A DNA stretch of 64,000 nt, from contig NZ_AP018288.1 in the NCBI RefSeq assembly GCF_002368335.1, positions 159,372 to 223,371 on the forward strand, given 5' to 3'. The notes beneath the pieces were generated by a model. That model was given only the letters and a program-made list of their open reading frames with translations. It made no database searches and was not told where the DNA came from. This stretch comes from Nostoc sp. NIES-4103 (GTDB taxonomy: Bacteria > Cyanobacteriota > Cyanobacteriia > Cyanobacteriales > Nostocaceae). Positions 17,246-26,550 of this stretch are shown piece by piece. The position numbers and the translations under genes are program-made. The stretch's first letter is position 1. The number at the start of each line of letters is the position of its first letter.

Positions 17246-19189
17246 ATGCTCTACCCACAGCGTTTTACCCAATTCACCAACGAACATGCGGATACCTTAG
17301 CCGCCCTACTCTGTGGCTTGCTGTTATTCCTGGGATGGTTAGCTTTACATCTTGGCGCTTTGGGATGGGCATTATTGCTGTTACCTGCTGCTTATGTGAT
17401 TGGTGGTTATGAAAGTGCGCGTGAAGGACTGACTACTTTAATCAAAGAAAAGGAACTAGATGTAGATTTACTGATGATTGTGGCAGCTGTTGGTGCTGCT
17501 AGCTTGGGGTTATGGCGCAGAGAATACCACTTAATTATTGATGGGGCAATTTTGATACTCATCTTTGCTATTAGTGGTGCGTTGGAAGGCTACGCTATGC
17601 GGCGAACTGAACGGAGTATCCGTAGTTTGATGAGTCTAACACCAGATACAGCAAGGGTTTTGCATCAGGGAAAAGAAGAAGTAGTTCCCATTTCACAACT
17701 CAAGCTAGGGGATGAGATAGTTGTGAAACCAGGAGAATTAATTCCTACCGATGGCATGATTGTGTCTGGTTACAGCACTCTGAATGAAGCTGCAATTACA
17801 GGTGAATCTTTACCTGTAGAGAAAACGGTAGGTGCTGAAGTATTTGCTGGTACACTCAACGGCTATGGTGCGCTGAAACTTCAAGTACACAAACCAGCAG
17901 AAAGTAGTTTGATTCAGCGTGTAATTCGCTTGGTAGAACAAGCACAAACAGAAGAACCACCTTCTCAACAGTTTATCGATCGCTTTGAACGTGGATATGC
18001 GCGGGTAATTGTCATAGCTGGCATATTACTGGCAACTTTACCGCCATTTATTTGGGGTTGGGACTGGGAAACTACAATTTATCGCGCCCTAACGTTCCTG
18101 GTGGTAGCTTCTCCTTGTGCGTTGATGGCGGCTATTATGCCCACACTGCTGTCGGGAATTGCCAATGGTGCAAGACAAGGGATTTTGTTTAAAAATGGGG
18201 CGCAATTGGAGAAAATTGCTAAAGTCCGGGCGATCGCTTTTGATAAAACTGGTACCCTGACAACAGGACAGGTACAAGTTTCTCAGGTAATTTCTACTAG
18301 TGAATACTCGCAATTAGATGTATTAAAAGCTGCGGCAACTTTAGAATCTTATTCAGAACACCCCATTGGTAAGGCCATTGTACAGGCAGCTAATGATTTA
18401 GATTGGGTGCGGGGAGTGGAGGTGCAAGCCATACCCGGACAGGGAATTACAGGGATTGCCAATAACCAAAAGGTGGTTGTAGGGAAAGCAACTTTTGTCC
18501 AGCAATATGTCGCTCAGTTACCAGAGTCATTGTACAGCTTAGCTCAATCGTTGGAACAGGAAGGGAAAACCGTTGTTTGGGTAGCGCAGGGGTGCAGGGG
18601 TGCAGGGGTGCAGGGGAGCAAGGGAGATTATGAGGTGATGGGGGCGATCGCTATTGCAGATATGGTACGAACTGAAGCAGTAGCAACTATTACCTGCTTG
18701 CAAAAGTTGGGAGTTGAAGAAATTGTGATGATTACAGGTGATAATCAGCGCACTGCTGATAGCGTTGCTCAAGCAGTGGGAATTAATCGCGTGTATGCAG
18801 AACTTTTACCTGAAGATAAATTAGATGTCATCCGTAGTTTGCAGAAGCAGTATCAAATAGTAGCAATGGTGGGTGATGGCATCAATGATGCACCAGCTTT
18901 GGCTCAGGCTTCCGTAGGTATTGCTATGGGAGGAGCGGGCAGCGATGTAGCATTGGAAACCGCAGATATTGTATTGATGGCAGACAGATTAGAGAAAATT
19001 GCCGCCGCGATCAAATTGGGCAGGCGATCGCAAAGTATAGTTAAACAGAATATCGCCATAGCTTTAGGGTTTATTATCTTGCTGTTGATTGGTAACTTTT
19101 TAGGCAATATCAACTTACCCATCGGCGTAATTGGTCATGAAGGTTCTACAGTATTAGTTACTCTCAGTGGACTAAGATTACTCAAATGA
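17246..19189 (+). CDS. coaT: cobalt-exporting P1B-type ATPase CoaT
   Basis: A 647-residue protein from ATG 17246; an upstream in-frame ATG at 17147 precedes the operator and is rejected. Motifs: TGES actuator, SPC metal site in the sixth helix (VVASPCALMAA), phosphorylation site DKTGTLT, GDGINDAPA hinge, and HEGST in the last helix. SPC with HEGST marks the P1B-4 group, which includes cobalt exporters. No N-terminal metal-binding domain is present. It sits in a membrane and pumps cobalt out of the cytosol, under CoaR control through the palindrome just upstream. Oddity: an in-frame GGGGTGCA repeat (18586-18632) encodes QGCRGAGVQGSKG in the nucleotide/phosphorylation region. A terminator follows directly. 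Confidence 0.92.
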   Translation: MLYPQRFTQFTNEHADTLAALLCGLLLFLGWLALHLGALGWALLLLPAAYVIGGYESAREGLTTLIKEKELDVDLLMIVAAVGAASLGLWRREYHLIIDGAILILIFAISGALEGYAMRRTERSIRSLMSLTPDTARVLHQGKEEVVPISQLKLGDEIVVKPGELIPTDGMIVSGYSTLNEAAITGESLPVEKTVGAEVFAGTLNGYGALKLQVHKPAESSLIQRVIRLVEQAQTEEPPSQQFIDRFERGYARVIVIAGILLATLPPFIWGWDWETTIYRALTFLVVASPCALMAAIMPTLLSGIANGARQGILFKNGAQLEKIAKVRAIAFDKTGTLTTGQVQVSQVISTSEYSQLDVLKAAATLESYSEHPIGKAIVQAANDLDWVRGVEVQAIPGQGITGIANNQKVVVGKATFVQQYVAQLPESLYSLAQSLEQEGKTVVWVAQGCRGAGVQGSKGDYEVMGAIAIADMVRTEAVATITCLQKLGVEEIVMITGDNQRTADSVAQAVGINRVYAELLPEDKLDVIRSLQKQYQIVAMVGDGINDAPALAQASVGIAMGGAGSDVALETADIVLMADRLEKIAAAIKLGRRSQSIVKQNIAIALGFIILLLIGNFLGNINLPIGVIGHEGSTVLVTLSGLRLLK

Positions 19190-19220
19190 AAAACTCTACC
19201 CCCTTGTGGATAGAGTTTTT
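19189..19220 (+). terminator. rho-independent terminator of coaT
   Basis: AAAAACTCTA (19189-19198) pairs with TAGAGTTTTT (19211-19220) around a 12-base loop and ends in a T run. The stem starts at the last base of the coaT stop codon. A GTCAGTG heptamer run follows. Confidence 0.8.
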
Positions 19221-19413
19221 GTCAGTGGTCAGTGGTCAGTGGTCAGTGGCAAAGATATCTAAAAACTACCCACAAGGGGATGGAGTATTAGACCAGACTT
19301 AAAAAACAACTAACAACTGACAACTGACACGCGAAGCGAAATAAAAGAAGTTGTTGCTTCTTGTATTCTGTATACTTGCCATGAGTAACTTTATTTGTTT
19401 GGAGTCGCTCATT

Positions 19414-20694
19414 ATGGTGTCAGTCAGCGATGCAGAAGCAATCATTTTAAATTTAGTGCAACCGTTAAATTCTCAGCGGGACACAGAAATTGTAGATTTG
19501 TTGGCAGCAGATCATCGCATTTTGGCAACGCCTGTCACCAGTCCGCTAGATTTTCCCCATTGGGATAATTCAGCAATGGATGGCTATGCAGTACGTTATG
19601 CAGATGTACAAGACTCTACTGCTGAACAGCCAGCTATTTTAGAAATAGTGGAAGAGATTCCAGCAGGATATCAACCAAAGTCTACAATTCAGCCAGGACA
19701 AGCCGCCCGAATTTTCACAGGTGCGATGATGCCAATTGGTGCAGATACTGTAATTATGCAGGAGAAAACACGCCAAGAGGCAAACCGCGTTTTGATTCTA
19801 GCTGCGCCAACAAAGTTGCAAGAATTTGTTAGACAAAAAGCCTCTTTCTACCAAGCGGATACACAACTATTACCAGCAGGAATTCAGTTAAAAGCTCAGG
19901 AAATTGCTGTATTAGCAGCAGCACAATGTCCCCAATTAAATGTTTACCGCCGTCCCCGTGTGGCAATTTTTTCGACTGGGGATGAATTGGTAACTCTTGA
20001 AAAACCGTTGCAACCAGGACAAATTGTCGATTCCAATCAATATGCCCTAGCAACTTTAGTAAAAGAAAGTGGGGCAGAACCTTTATTATTAGGTATTGTC
20101 AAAGATGACCCAGTTGCACTTCAAGAAACCATTATCTATGCTATAAATAACGCCGATATAGTTATTTCTTCTGGTGGAGTTTCAGTAGGAGATTATGATT
20201 ATGTTGACCAAATTCTAGAGTCATTAAAAGCAAAAATTCACATTCGTGCTGTGGAGATGAGACCAGGTAAACCTCTTACTGTTGCCACATTTCCCCCCCA
20301 GTCAACAGTAGGGGCGCAAAGCTTTGAACCTGTACAACAGCCAACACTATATTTCGGTTTACCAGGAAATCCTGCCGCTGTTTTAGTAACTTTTTGGCGA
20401 TTTGTGCAACCAGCAATTAGGAAATTGTCGGGACTGGCTGGAGGTTGGGAACCAGCATTTTTGCAAGTGCGATCGCATGATGAATTGCGATCGGATGGCA
20501 AGCGTGAAACTTATATTTGGGGTAACTTACATATAGTTGATGGAATTTATGAATTTCACAAAGCTGACGGTAGTCATAGTTCTGGCAATTTAATTAATTT
20601 AGCTCAAACCAATGCCTTAGCTCTTCTACCAATAGGTACAACATTAATTGCCCCACAACAAGAAGTGCAAGTTTTGCAAGTTAGTAATAACTAA
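19414..20694 (+). CDS. moeA: molybdopterin molybdenumtransferase MoeA
   Basis: A 426-residue protein from ATG 19414, which has GGAG 9 bases upstream; ATG 19381 is possible but less likely. It inserts molybdenum into adenylylated molybdopterin, the last step of molybdenum cofactor synthesis for nitrate reductase and similar enzymes. Landmarks: DFPHWDNSAMDGYAVR near the N-terminus, IFTGAMMPIGADTVIMQE, IFSTGDELV, SSGGVSVGDYDYV, MRPGKPL and FGLPGNPAAVLV. Length is normal. A short low-similarity stretch before YFGLPGNP (STVGAQSFEPVQQ) may be repeat-derived. No other Mo-cofactor gene is adjacent. Confidence 0.93.
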   Translation: MVSVSDAEAIILNLVQPLNSQRDTEIVDLLAADHRILATPVTSPLDFPHWDNSAMDGYAVRYADVQDSTAEQPAILEIVEEIPAGYQPKSTIQPGQAARIFTGAMMPIGADTVIMQEKTRQEANRVLILAAPTKLQEFVRQKASFYQADTQLLPAGIQLKAQEIAVLAAAQCPQLNVYRRPRVAIFSTGDELVTLEKPLQPGQIVDSNQYALATLVKESGAEPLLLGIVKDDPVALQETIIYAINNADIVISSGGVSVGDYDYVDQILESLKAKIHIRAVEMRPGKPLTVATFPPQSTVGAQSFEPVQQPTLYFGLPGNPAAVLVTFWRFVQPAIRKLSGLAGGWEPAFLQVRSHDELRSDGKRETYIWGNLHIVDGIYEFHKADGSHSSGNLINLAQTNALALLPIGTTLIAPQQEVQVLQVSNN

Positions 20695-20892
20695 CCTGAG
20701 TTTGGGATAAGCTGAAACCATGATTTTATCGTTCACTGAAGCTACTATAGGATTCATGCAAAACACCTCTCAAACTCTCATTTCTCTGTGGACTCTGCGC
20801 CTCTGTGGTTCGATTTTTCAGAACTTGTGCTGAATAGCAGCAAAATCTTCTTAACCCGAACTGAGGTTAACTAATAATGCCCCATGCCCAAA

Positions 20893-21537
20893 CTATTGAC
20901 GATTAATCCAAATACCTCTCAATCCTGCTGCTTTAGCTCCTTGATAGTCTTCTATAATACTGTCACCAATGTGCCATGCTGCCTCTGGTAGACAGTTATG
21001 TTTTTCTAAAGCAATGGCAAAAATTTTAGGATCGGGTTTCGCTGCACATGCTTGTGTAGAAATGGTTACAGATTGGAAATAATTGCTCAGTCCCAAACTT
21101 TGTAATACTGAGTAAATTCGGGAATCGAAATTGGACAGTATTCCTAGTTCAATTCCTAATCGTTGCCAGCTGATTAGAGATGACAAAACATCAGGATACA
21201 CAAACCAAGGTTCGGCAGTGCCAAAATGAATGTAAAGTTCACTAAAAAAAGCAGAAAAATCAGAAAATTGCTTAATAACACCTGCACTTTCAAAGGTGTT
21301 TAAGGCAATTGTCCGCCACCATTCAAACTCTAGTTGGGGAATATCTTGTGGTTCGGCATCTGGAAAAATAGGTGGCGATGCTGCTTTAAAGCTTTGAATA
21401 AATGTTTTATTTAATGTTTCAGCTGAAACTGTAACGTCAAATTCCTTAGCTATCTGACTATAAACTTCGCCCACACTACCTTTGACACCGAAGAGTGTGC
21501 CTACTGCATCTAAAAAAATAACTTTTGGTCGTTCCAT
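20893..21537 (-). CDS. HAD-superfamily hydrolase
   Basis: A 214-residue protein with HAD motifs in order: motif I IFLDAVGTLFG with nucleophile Asp9, motif II ILSNFD, a motif III lysine within AAKPDPKIF, and motif IV HIGDSIIEDYQGAKAAG. The helical cap after motif I fits subfamily IA (phosphatase or haloacid-type). Substrate unknown; probably a small phosphorylated metabolite. Single gene. An AATTCGT heptamer run lies just upstream of the start. Confidence 0.85.
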   Translation of the reverse strand: MERPKVIFLDAVGTLFGVKGSVGEVYSQIAKEFDVTVSAETLNKTFIQSFKAASPPIFPDAEPQDIPQLEFEWWRTIALNTFESAGVIKQFSDFSAFFSELYIHFGTAEPWFVYPDVLSSLISWQRLGIELGILSNFDSRIYSVLQSLGLSNYFQSVTISTQACAAKPDPKIFAIALEKHNCLPEAAWHIGDSIIEDYQGAKAAGLRGIWINRQ

Positions 21538-21575
21538 AATACAATTCGTAATTCGTAATTCGTAATTCGTAATTA
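21538..21575. repeat. AATTCGT heptamer run
   Basis: Four consecutive copies of a 7-base unit (AATTCGT) directly before the HAD gene start, reading outward. Confidence 0.8.
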
Positions 21576-21627
21576 AGAAATTAAAATTTAATGAGAGTTT
21601 CCAGGTTGGAATCTGTTGCTTTGTTTT

Positions 21628-21773
21628 ATATCATGCCTTCTTGATTACTTATTAAAACCCAATAACCCCAGCCCGCCAAAGCTATGCTTTGTTCCCCTCC
21701 CCGTGAACGGGGAGGGGTTGGGGGAGGGGTGCAATGACTGTGGTAATCACAACTAATTAACTAGACATGATAT
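21628..21773. repeat. MITE-like element with nested GC hairpin
   Basis: Ends ATATCATG (21628-21635) and CATGATAT (21766-21773). The core holds CCCCTCCCCGTGAACGGGGA followed by a GGGGTTGGGGGAGGGG tract. Design and size match the element at 1848-1982. Non-coding. Confidence 0.5.
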
Positions 21774-21914
21774 GAGAAAATTGGTTTACACCAACTAAGA
21801 AAATAGCAGATTAGCTTGAGTTAACTGTTAACGCTCAGGGGCCAACAGTCAATTACTAAGAGTATTTATGCATTATTAATGCGCTTGAACTTAGATAGTT
21901 GTCTTCTAAATGTT

Positions 21915-23111
21915 CTACTGAGAAAGTGTTTCTATAATAGGACGGACGAGCCAATTAAAACCAACTTTCAGCTGATGATCTAAAGTTGGCATCCGATAGA
22001 GATAGGCAAGACGACGGGCAACGTATGCTAAAGTCCCATCTAGTTTAATTCCTAAGCCAGTCAGGGTGGCGTTATCTTTCCCTAGTGCCATCATTTCCCC
22101 TAACTGTTGGTAGCGGAAGGGAAGTAAGGGGCGATTAGTTAAACTTGCCCAGATGTTCCAGGCTGTATAATCAGCTTGTTGAAAGGCTGCTTGTGCAGTA
22201 GCAGGAACTTGTTGACCTTCAGCATCATAACATTCTGCTAAATCTCCCAAGGCAAAGATTTCTGGATGGTCTAGGACTTGTAGTGTGCATGTAGTGCTAA
22301 TTTGACCACGCTGGTTCTGCTTAAAAGCAAGTGTTTTGACTACAGGAGCAACTCGCGTTCCTACAGTCCAAATTACTATATCTACGGGAATCGAGTCTAC
22401 CTGATTTTTGTATTCTAGAGATATGCTGTCTTGTGCGATCGCTTCGACTTTGGTTTCTAAATCCAGAAATACATTGCGTGCTTCTAAAGCTTTCTTTGCT
22501 GCTTCACGGTTAAACTCTGGAGAAGTTCGCAAAATCTCGTCGCTGATTTCAATTAGCCGAAAGCGTCCTCTTTCTCCTAGTCTGTCTGCTAGTTTACAAG
22601 CTAATTCCACACCGCTGTAGCCAGCGCCAACAATTGCCACACGAATTTTTTCTACTTCCGATTCTTCCAGCACTCGCAGGCGTTCTTCTAAACGATAGGC
22701 ATCAGTTATGGTGCGGAAGGGGAAAGCGTAGGATGTAGCACCAGGAACTAAGTCTAGTGGTGTTTCTCCACCTAAAGCAAGCACTAATCGGTCGTAGTGG
22801 ATTTCTGGCCCATCTTGTAGATATACCCATTGCTGATCGGTGTCGATTCCAGACACGACCGCTTGGTAAAAACGTACACCTGTGTTTTGTAAAAGTTCTT
22901 CAAAGGGTGGGGCAATTTCCCAGGTTTGCAATTCTCTAGTAAGTAATTCGTAGAGTAAGGGAGAAAATAAAAAGCGATCGCTTTGATCTACTAGCACAAT
23001 TTCGGGTTTTTGCGTAGACTCCCAAGGCAATTGGCTTAAACGCAAAGCTGTGTAGAGACCACCAAAGCCTCCACCAAGGATACATATTCTCGCAGTTTGT
23101 TGAGTCATCAT
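21915..23111 (-). CDS. ndbB: type II NAD(P)H dehydrogenase-like flavoprotein
   Basis: A 398-residue FAD/NAD(P)H oxidoreductase. FAD-binding Rossmann motif ICILGGGFGGLYTALRLS at the N-terminus, second dinucleotide motif IVGAGYSGVELACKL near residue 163, and late FAD motif IFALGDLAE. It has no transmembrane segment, as expected for a peripheral membrane enzyme. The family oxidises NAD(P)H with quinones; the cyanobacterial NdbB branch has been linked to demethylphylloquinone reduction in vitamin K1 synthesis. The ndbB assignment rests on N-terminal resemblance recalled from memory and is less sure than the family call. Single gene. Confidence 0.8.
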   Translation of the reverse strand: MMTQQTARICILGGGFGGLYTALRLSQLPWESTQKPEIVLVDQSDRFLFSPLLYELLTRELQTWEIAPPFEELLQNTGVRFYQAVVSGIDTDQQWVYLQDGPEIHYDRLVLALGGETPLDLVPGATSYAFPFRTITDAYRLEERLRVLEESEVEKIRVAIVGAGYSGVELACKLADRLGERGRFRLIEISDEILRTSPEFNREAAKKALEARNVFLDLETKVEAIAQDSISLEYKNQVDSIPVDIVIWTVGTRVAPVVKTLAFKQNQRGQISTTCTLQVLDHPEIFALGDLAECYDAEGQQVPATAQAAFQQADYTAWNIWASLTNRPLLPFRYQQLGEMMALGKDNATLTGLGIKLDGTLAYVARRLAYLYRMPTLDHQLKVGFNWLVRPIIETLSQ

Positions 23112-23448
23112 TTCTATAGGACTGTCAATCCCAGCAGGGCAACCTACTCTCAGTGTAATGATTTCTTGTGAGCTATGCTTATCTGGTTTTGAGTAAAGGC
23201 CAATAACGCAAATCAGCCTTTTACCATTGATTTGCCACTCAAAACAAGCATTTTTACACTAAATTGCCTTCAAAAATAGCATCTAGACATCGGAAAGTAA
23301 CATCTCCCTCATCTCCCTCATCCCCCTCATCCCCCTCATCCTCTTCATTCCCCCACTACCTTTGAATGCAACTCGGTATTACCTTAATTTTCAGCGGGTG
23401 GGAGAGGCGATTATTCTAACTTGCTCCCCCAAGTGGCATGAAGCAACT
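23112..23448. other. intergenic region with CTCATCCCC repeats
   Basis: Between two minus-strand genes. It contains a run of CATCTCCCT/CTCATCCCC units at about 23300-23355, the same 9-base family seen inside cobJ and cobG. No gene seen. Confidence 0.55.
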
Positions 23449-24402
23449 TCATACTTCAGCGTTCTGTTGGCTGGACTCAGCCGTATTGAACGTAGAAAAA
23501 TTTGTTGGCTGCACAAACTGCTTTGCTGCCTCCAGTAAATACTCATAATAGGTACGAGCAACGATAGATAACTGTTTGCCAGCTGGGTGTACCATGTACC
23601 AAGTGCGTTTAATGGGAAAGTTTTGTACGTCTAGAATGCAGAACTCTGCTGTATCTGTCAATAAGGTATGGCGAGATAAAACAGAAATTCCTAGACCGCC
23701 AGCGATCGCTTGTTTAATCGCCTCGTTACTACCCAATTCTAACTTGACCTTGACTTTTAGCCCTTTTTCGTCTAACAGACCTTGAATAGCGCGCCGAGTT
23801 CCTGAACCTGGTTCCCGCATAATAAAAGGTTCACTACACAAACGTTCTAAGGGGATATTTTTCTCCTTTGCTAGGGGATGATTGACTGGTGCAAATACTA
23901 CCAAGGGATTGTCTAATAATGCCTGGTAATTCACATCCAAATGTTCTGGAATTTGACTCATCACATACAAGTCATCGAGATTATTCACCATCCTTTCTAA
24001 AATGCCTTCGTGGTTCGTGACTTGCAACGAAATCTCAATTCCTGGGTAAAGTTGGCAAAACGGCCCTAACAAACGCGGTACAAAATATTTTGCTGTTGTA
24101 ATCACTGCCAAACGTAATTGACCCTGTTTTAGCCCCTTTAAATCTGCTACTTTCATTTCAAACTGGGCTATAGTATCAAAAAGCTGTCGGCAAGTGGCAA
24201 ATAATTCCCGTCCCGCTTCCGTTAGATATAAGCGCTTACCCACCTGCTCAAATAATGGCAACCCTACTGATTTTGTGAGTTGCTTGATCTGCATGGAGAC
24301 GGTGGGTTGGGTAAGAAACAATTCCTCAGCAGCACGAGTAAAGCTACCGTGCCGTGCCGCCGCCTCAAACACCTTTAACTGGTGTAGCGTCGCTTGGTTC
24401 AA
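23449..24402 (-). CDS. LysR-type regulator, CmpR-like
   Basis: A 317-residue protein. The N-terminal winged helix (LHQLKVFEAAARHGSFTRAA, LTQPTVSMQIKQL) is followed by a periplasmic-binding-like effector domain (AVITTAKYFVPRLLGPF, FIMREPGSGTRRAIQ, SNEAIKQAIAGGLGISVLS). The effector-domain sequence resembles CmpR/CcmR-type regulators that sense carbon status through photorespiratory metabolites, and it lies just downstream of the ccm genes on the same strand. Probable targets are the ccm and ndhF/ndhD/cup genes (inference from position). I leave the symbol blank because CmpR and its paralogues cannot be told apart by eye. Confidence 0.85.
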   Translation of the reverse strand: MNQATLHQLKVFEAAARHGSFTRAAEELFLTQPTVSMQIKQLTKSVGLPLFEQVGKRLYLTEAGRELFATCRQLFDTIAQFEMKVADLKGLKQGQLRLAVITTAKYFVPRLLGPFCQLYPGIEISLQVTNHEGILERMVNNLDDLYVMSQIPEHLDVNYQALLDNPLVVFAPVNHPLAKEKNIPLERLCSEPFIMREPGSGTRRAIQGLLDEKGLKVKVKLELGSNEAIKQAIAGGLGISVLSRHTLLTDTAEFCILDVQNFPIKRTWYMVHPAGKQLSIVARTYYEYLLEAAKQFVQPTNFSTFNTAESSQQNAEV

Positions 24403-24677
24403 GGGTGATTCTCCTCTAATAGCGATTCAACACATATAAAACTAGTATCACTGAACACTTACAAATGATGCCGTGTTGCTCATACAAAGTTATGAGCTTT
24501 TATATAGACAATACTCTATGAACGCTATTCAAATAAAGTACTTTTATTTATGGAGTTGACCAGTTATTATCAGAACAACAAGCAAAGCGTAAGATGCCTT
24601 CCAGCTAAAGATGAATGTTGAAGACTGAATACTGAATGAAGATTGCCGACAATTTATCACTCATAATTCATGACTCA

Positions 24678-25439
24678 TCATTCATCATTCCATACTTCTT
24701 CTGTAACTTTTGCAGGTAGCTTGGCTAAATCTGGCAACCTCATAACCTCTAATTCAGCAACTTGTTCCTTCGCATTCATCGGGAAATTTAACGGTTGACG
24801 TTCTTCTACCCAGCAACTTGCTACAGGCAAGGTTTGTTCTAATTCATCTAGTGGTCGAGGAATTACCATCACCGCGTTCAATTCCCCAATCCGTTCTGCC
24901 TCGTACATCCCCGCTTCTACTGCTACTGCAACATTTGCCACCGAGCCGCGAATAATGGCTGTACACAAACCTGCACCTATTTTTTCATAGGCTGATAATT
25001 GCACGTCAGCAGCTTTCAGCATAGCATCACAAGCTCCTACCATGGCCGGAAAGCCCCGTGTTTCTACTAAACCAATTGCTAAGTTACTCAAACGGCTATA
25101 ACTACCTTCCTCCATATATTTACTGAGGCGGTTAGTAATTGGTAGCACTATATCTAAGTTAGGATAAGGCCGGGGAATCACCAAGCTAGAAATTAATTGA
25201 CCAAACTGCTCAGCAGTTTGCACACCAGATTCGACAGCCAGGCGGACATCAGCAATGCCACCCCGAACAATTGCTGTACAATGGCCGCTACCAATTTTTT
25301 CATAGCCTACTAGGTGAACCCCTGCCGATTTCAGCATCATGTCCGCTGTACCAACTATGGCTGGAAAGCTAGCAGTGGATACTAAACCCAAGGCAGTGTC
25401 TCTGAGGTCGTCTTGACGACGCGATGACTGAGTTTGCAT
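24678..25439 (-). CDS. ccmO: carboxysome shell protein CcmO (tandem BMC)
   Basis: A 253-residue protein with two bacterial-microcompartment domains: residues about 14-98 (LGLVSTASFPAIVGTADMML, YEKIGSGHCTAIVRG) and about 121-205 (IGLVETRGFPAMVGACDAML, YEKIGAGLCTAIIRG). A double-BMC protein forms pseudohexameric trimers, probably at shell edges or facets of the beta-carboxysome. It is the last gene of the ccmK2-K1-L-M-N-O run and is followed by the LysR regulator. Confidence 0.92.
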   Translation of the reverse strand: MQTQSSRRQDDLRDTALGLVSTASFPAIVGTADMMLKSAGVHLVGYEKIGSGHCTAIVRGGIADVRLAVESGVQTAEQFGQLISSLVIPRPYPNLDIVLPITNRLSKYMEEGSYSRLSNLAIGLVETRGFPAMVGACDAMLKAADVQLSAYEKIGAGLCTAIIRGSVANVAVAVEAGMYEAERIGELNAVMVIPRPLDELEQTLPVASCWVEERQPLNFPMNAKEQVAELEVMRLPDLAKLPAKVTEEVWNDE

Positions 25440-25593
25440 GTGAATTTTCCCAAGTTACTCACAGAAAGGATGAAGGATAAAGGCTGAAGGATGAAAAAAT
25501 ATGAAAATTAAAGCGCCTGCATTGAACTGTAGGGTTAATTTCATATTTCATACTTCACTCTTCATACATCAGATCACAACTTACAATTAACAC

Positions 25594-26337
25594 TTACTCA
25601 GACTGATCGTCAGAGATTGGCTGATTTAAGGCTTGCCTATGGGGAAATAATGTGCCTAATAGTCTCTGTATGCTTCCTTGTCCATAAATTTGAGTGCCAA
25701 AACTATTATTGGATGATTCTGTGGCAGGCTGACTCGATTGTGTAGGCTCCTCCACGGCTGACTCCAAGTTAGAATTAGTTCCGTTGGTGTTTTCCTGCAC
25801 AGCAGATTGGCTTTGTGCTGTTGGCGAAGATTCAGCAGGGGAAACAGATTGGTGTTTAAATTCCAAAAAAGCCGATGCTGAGAGACTAGTGGAGGAAATC
25901 ACCTTGTCTTGTTGACTCTGCTTTTGGGAAGTTGTAGAAGCAGCATCACTCTTGGATGGTTCCAGTTGTTTTTGCTGATAAATCTGCCGACTGGTGTCAC
26001 CCAAAATTGAGCCAGCTGGAACTACTACTCCAGGTTCAACCGAACAATTGAAAAGTGTTGTTGCTGAACCAATACAAGCGTTTTCACCAATTTTACCTTT
26101 GCCAACCATCAAAAAGCCGGCTCCCAAGTTGGCTCCTGCTGCTACTTCTAGAGTTCCTTCAGTCACCTGGAGAATTGACCCCATACCAATACAGACACCT
26201 GGGCCGATGATTATTTTGCTGTTTGCAGCCGCTTGGAGTATCACCCCTGGTGCTAGTACCGCACTCGGATCAATAGTCACCTCGCCACTAATATAAGGTT
26301 CAAAGCTGTTGAGTAGGCGCAGTGGCGGCACAGACAT
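25594..26337 (-). CDS. ccmN: carboxysome assembly protein CcmN
   Basis: A 247-residue protein. Residues about 15-130 form a hexapeptide-repeat (left-handed beta-helix) domain (VTIDPSAVLAPGVI, IIIGPGVCIGMGSIL). A long Ser/Gln-rich linker (about 135-220) leads to an amphipathic C-terminal encapsulation peptide (IYGQGSIQRLLGTLFPHRQ). In this family the N-terminal domain binds CcmM and the peptide binds shell CcmK2, so it joins core to shell during assembly. It lies between ccmM and ccmO on the same strand. Confidence 0.93.
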   Translation of the reverse strand: MSVPPLRLLNSFEPYISGEVTIDPSAVLAPGVILQAAANSKIIIGPGVCIGMGSILQVTEGTLEVAAGANLGAGFLMVGKGKIGENACIGSATTLFNCSVEPGVVVPAGSILGDTSRQIYQQKQLEPSKSDAASTTSQKQSQQDKVISSTSLSASAFLEFKHQSVSPAESSPTAQSQSAVQENTNGTNSNLESAVEEPTQSSQPATESSNNSFGTQIYGQGSIQRLLGTLFPHRQALNQPISDDQSE

Positions 26338-26369
26338 GAAATTTTAACCTCGGAAGCCGGAAGAAATTT

Positions 26370-26548
26370 AGAAAGTTAAGAGTGAGGAGTGAGTAGTTAG
26401 GAGTTGGAAGTGAGGAGTTGTAAGTGAGGAGTGGGAACACAGGAGTTTTAATTTAGAGTTTATTCCTAACTACTAACTCATAACTCCTAACTCCTAACTC
26501 ATAACTCCTAACTCATAACTCATAACTCATAACTCCTAACTCTCAACT
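26370..26548. repeat. AGGAGTT/AACTCCT heptamer block between ccmM and ccmN
   Basis: G-rich units (GTGAGGA, GTTAGGA, GTTGGAA) at about 26380-26440 face C-rich units (TAACTCC, TAACTCA) at about 26462-26540, giving a potential long hairpin inside the ccm operon. Confidence 0.8.
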
Positions 26549-26550
26549 TT

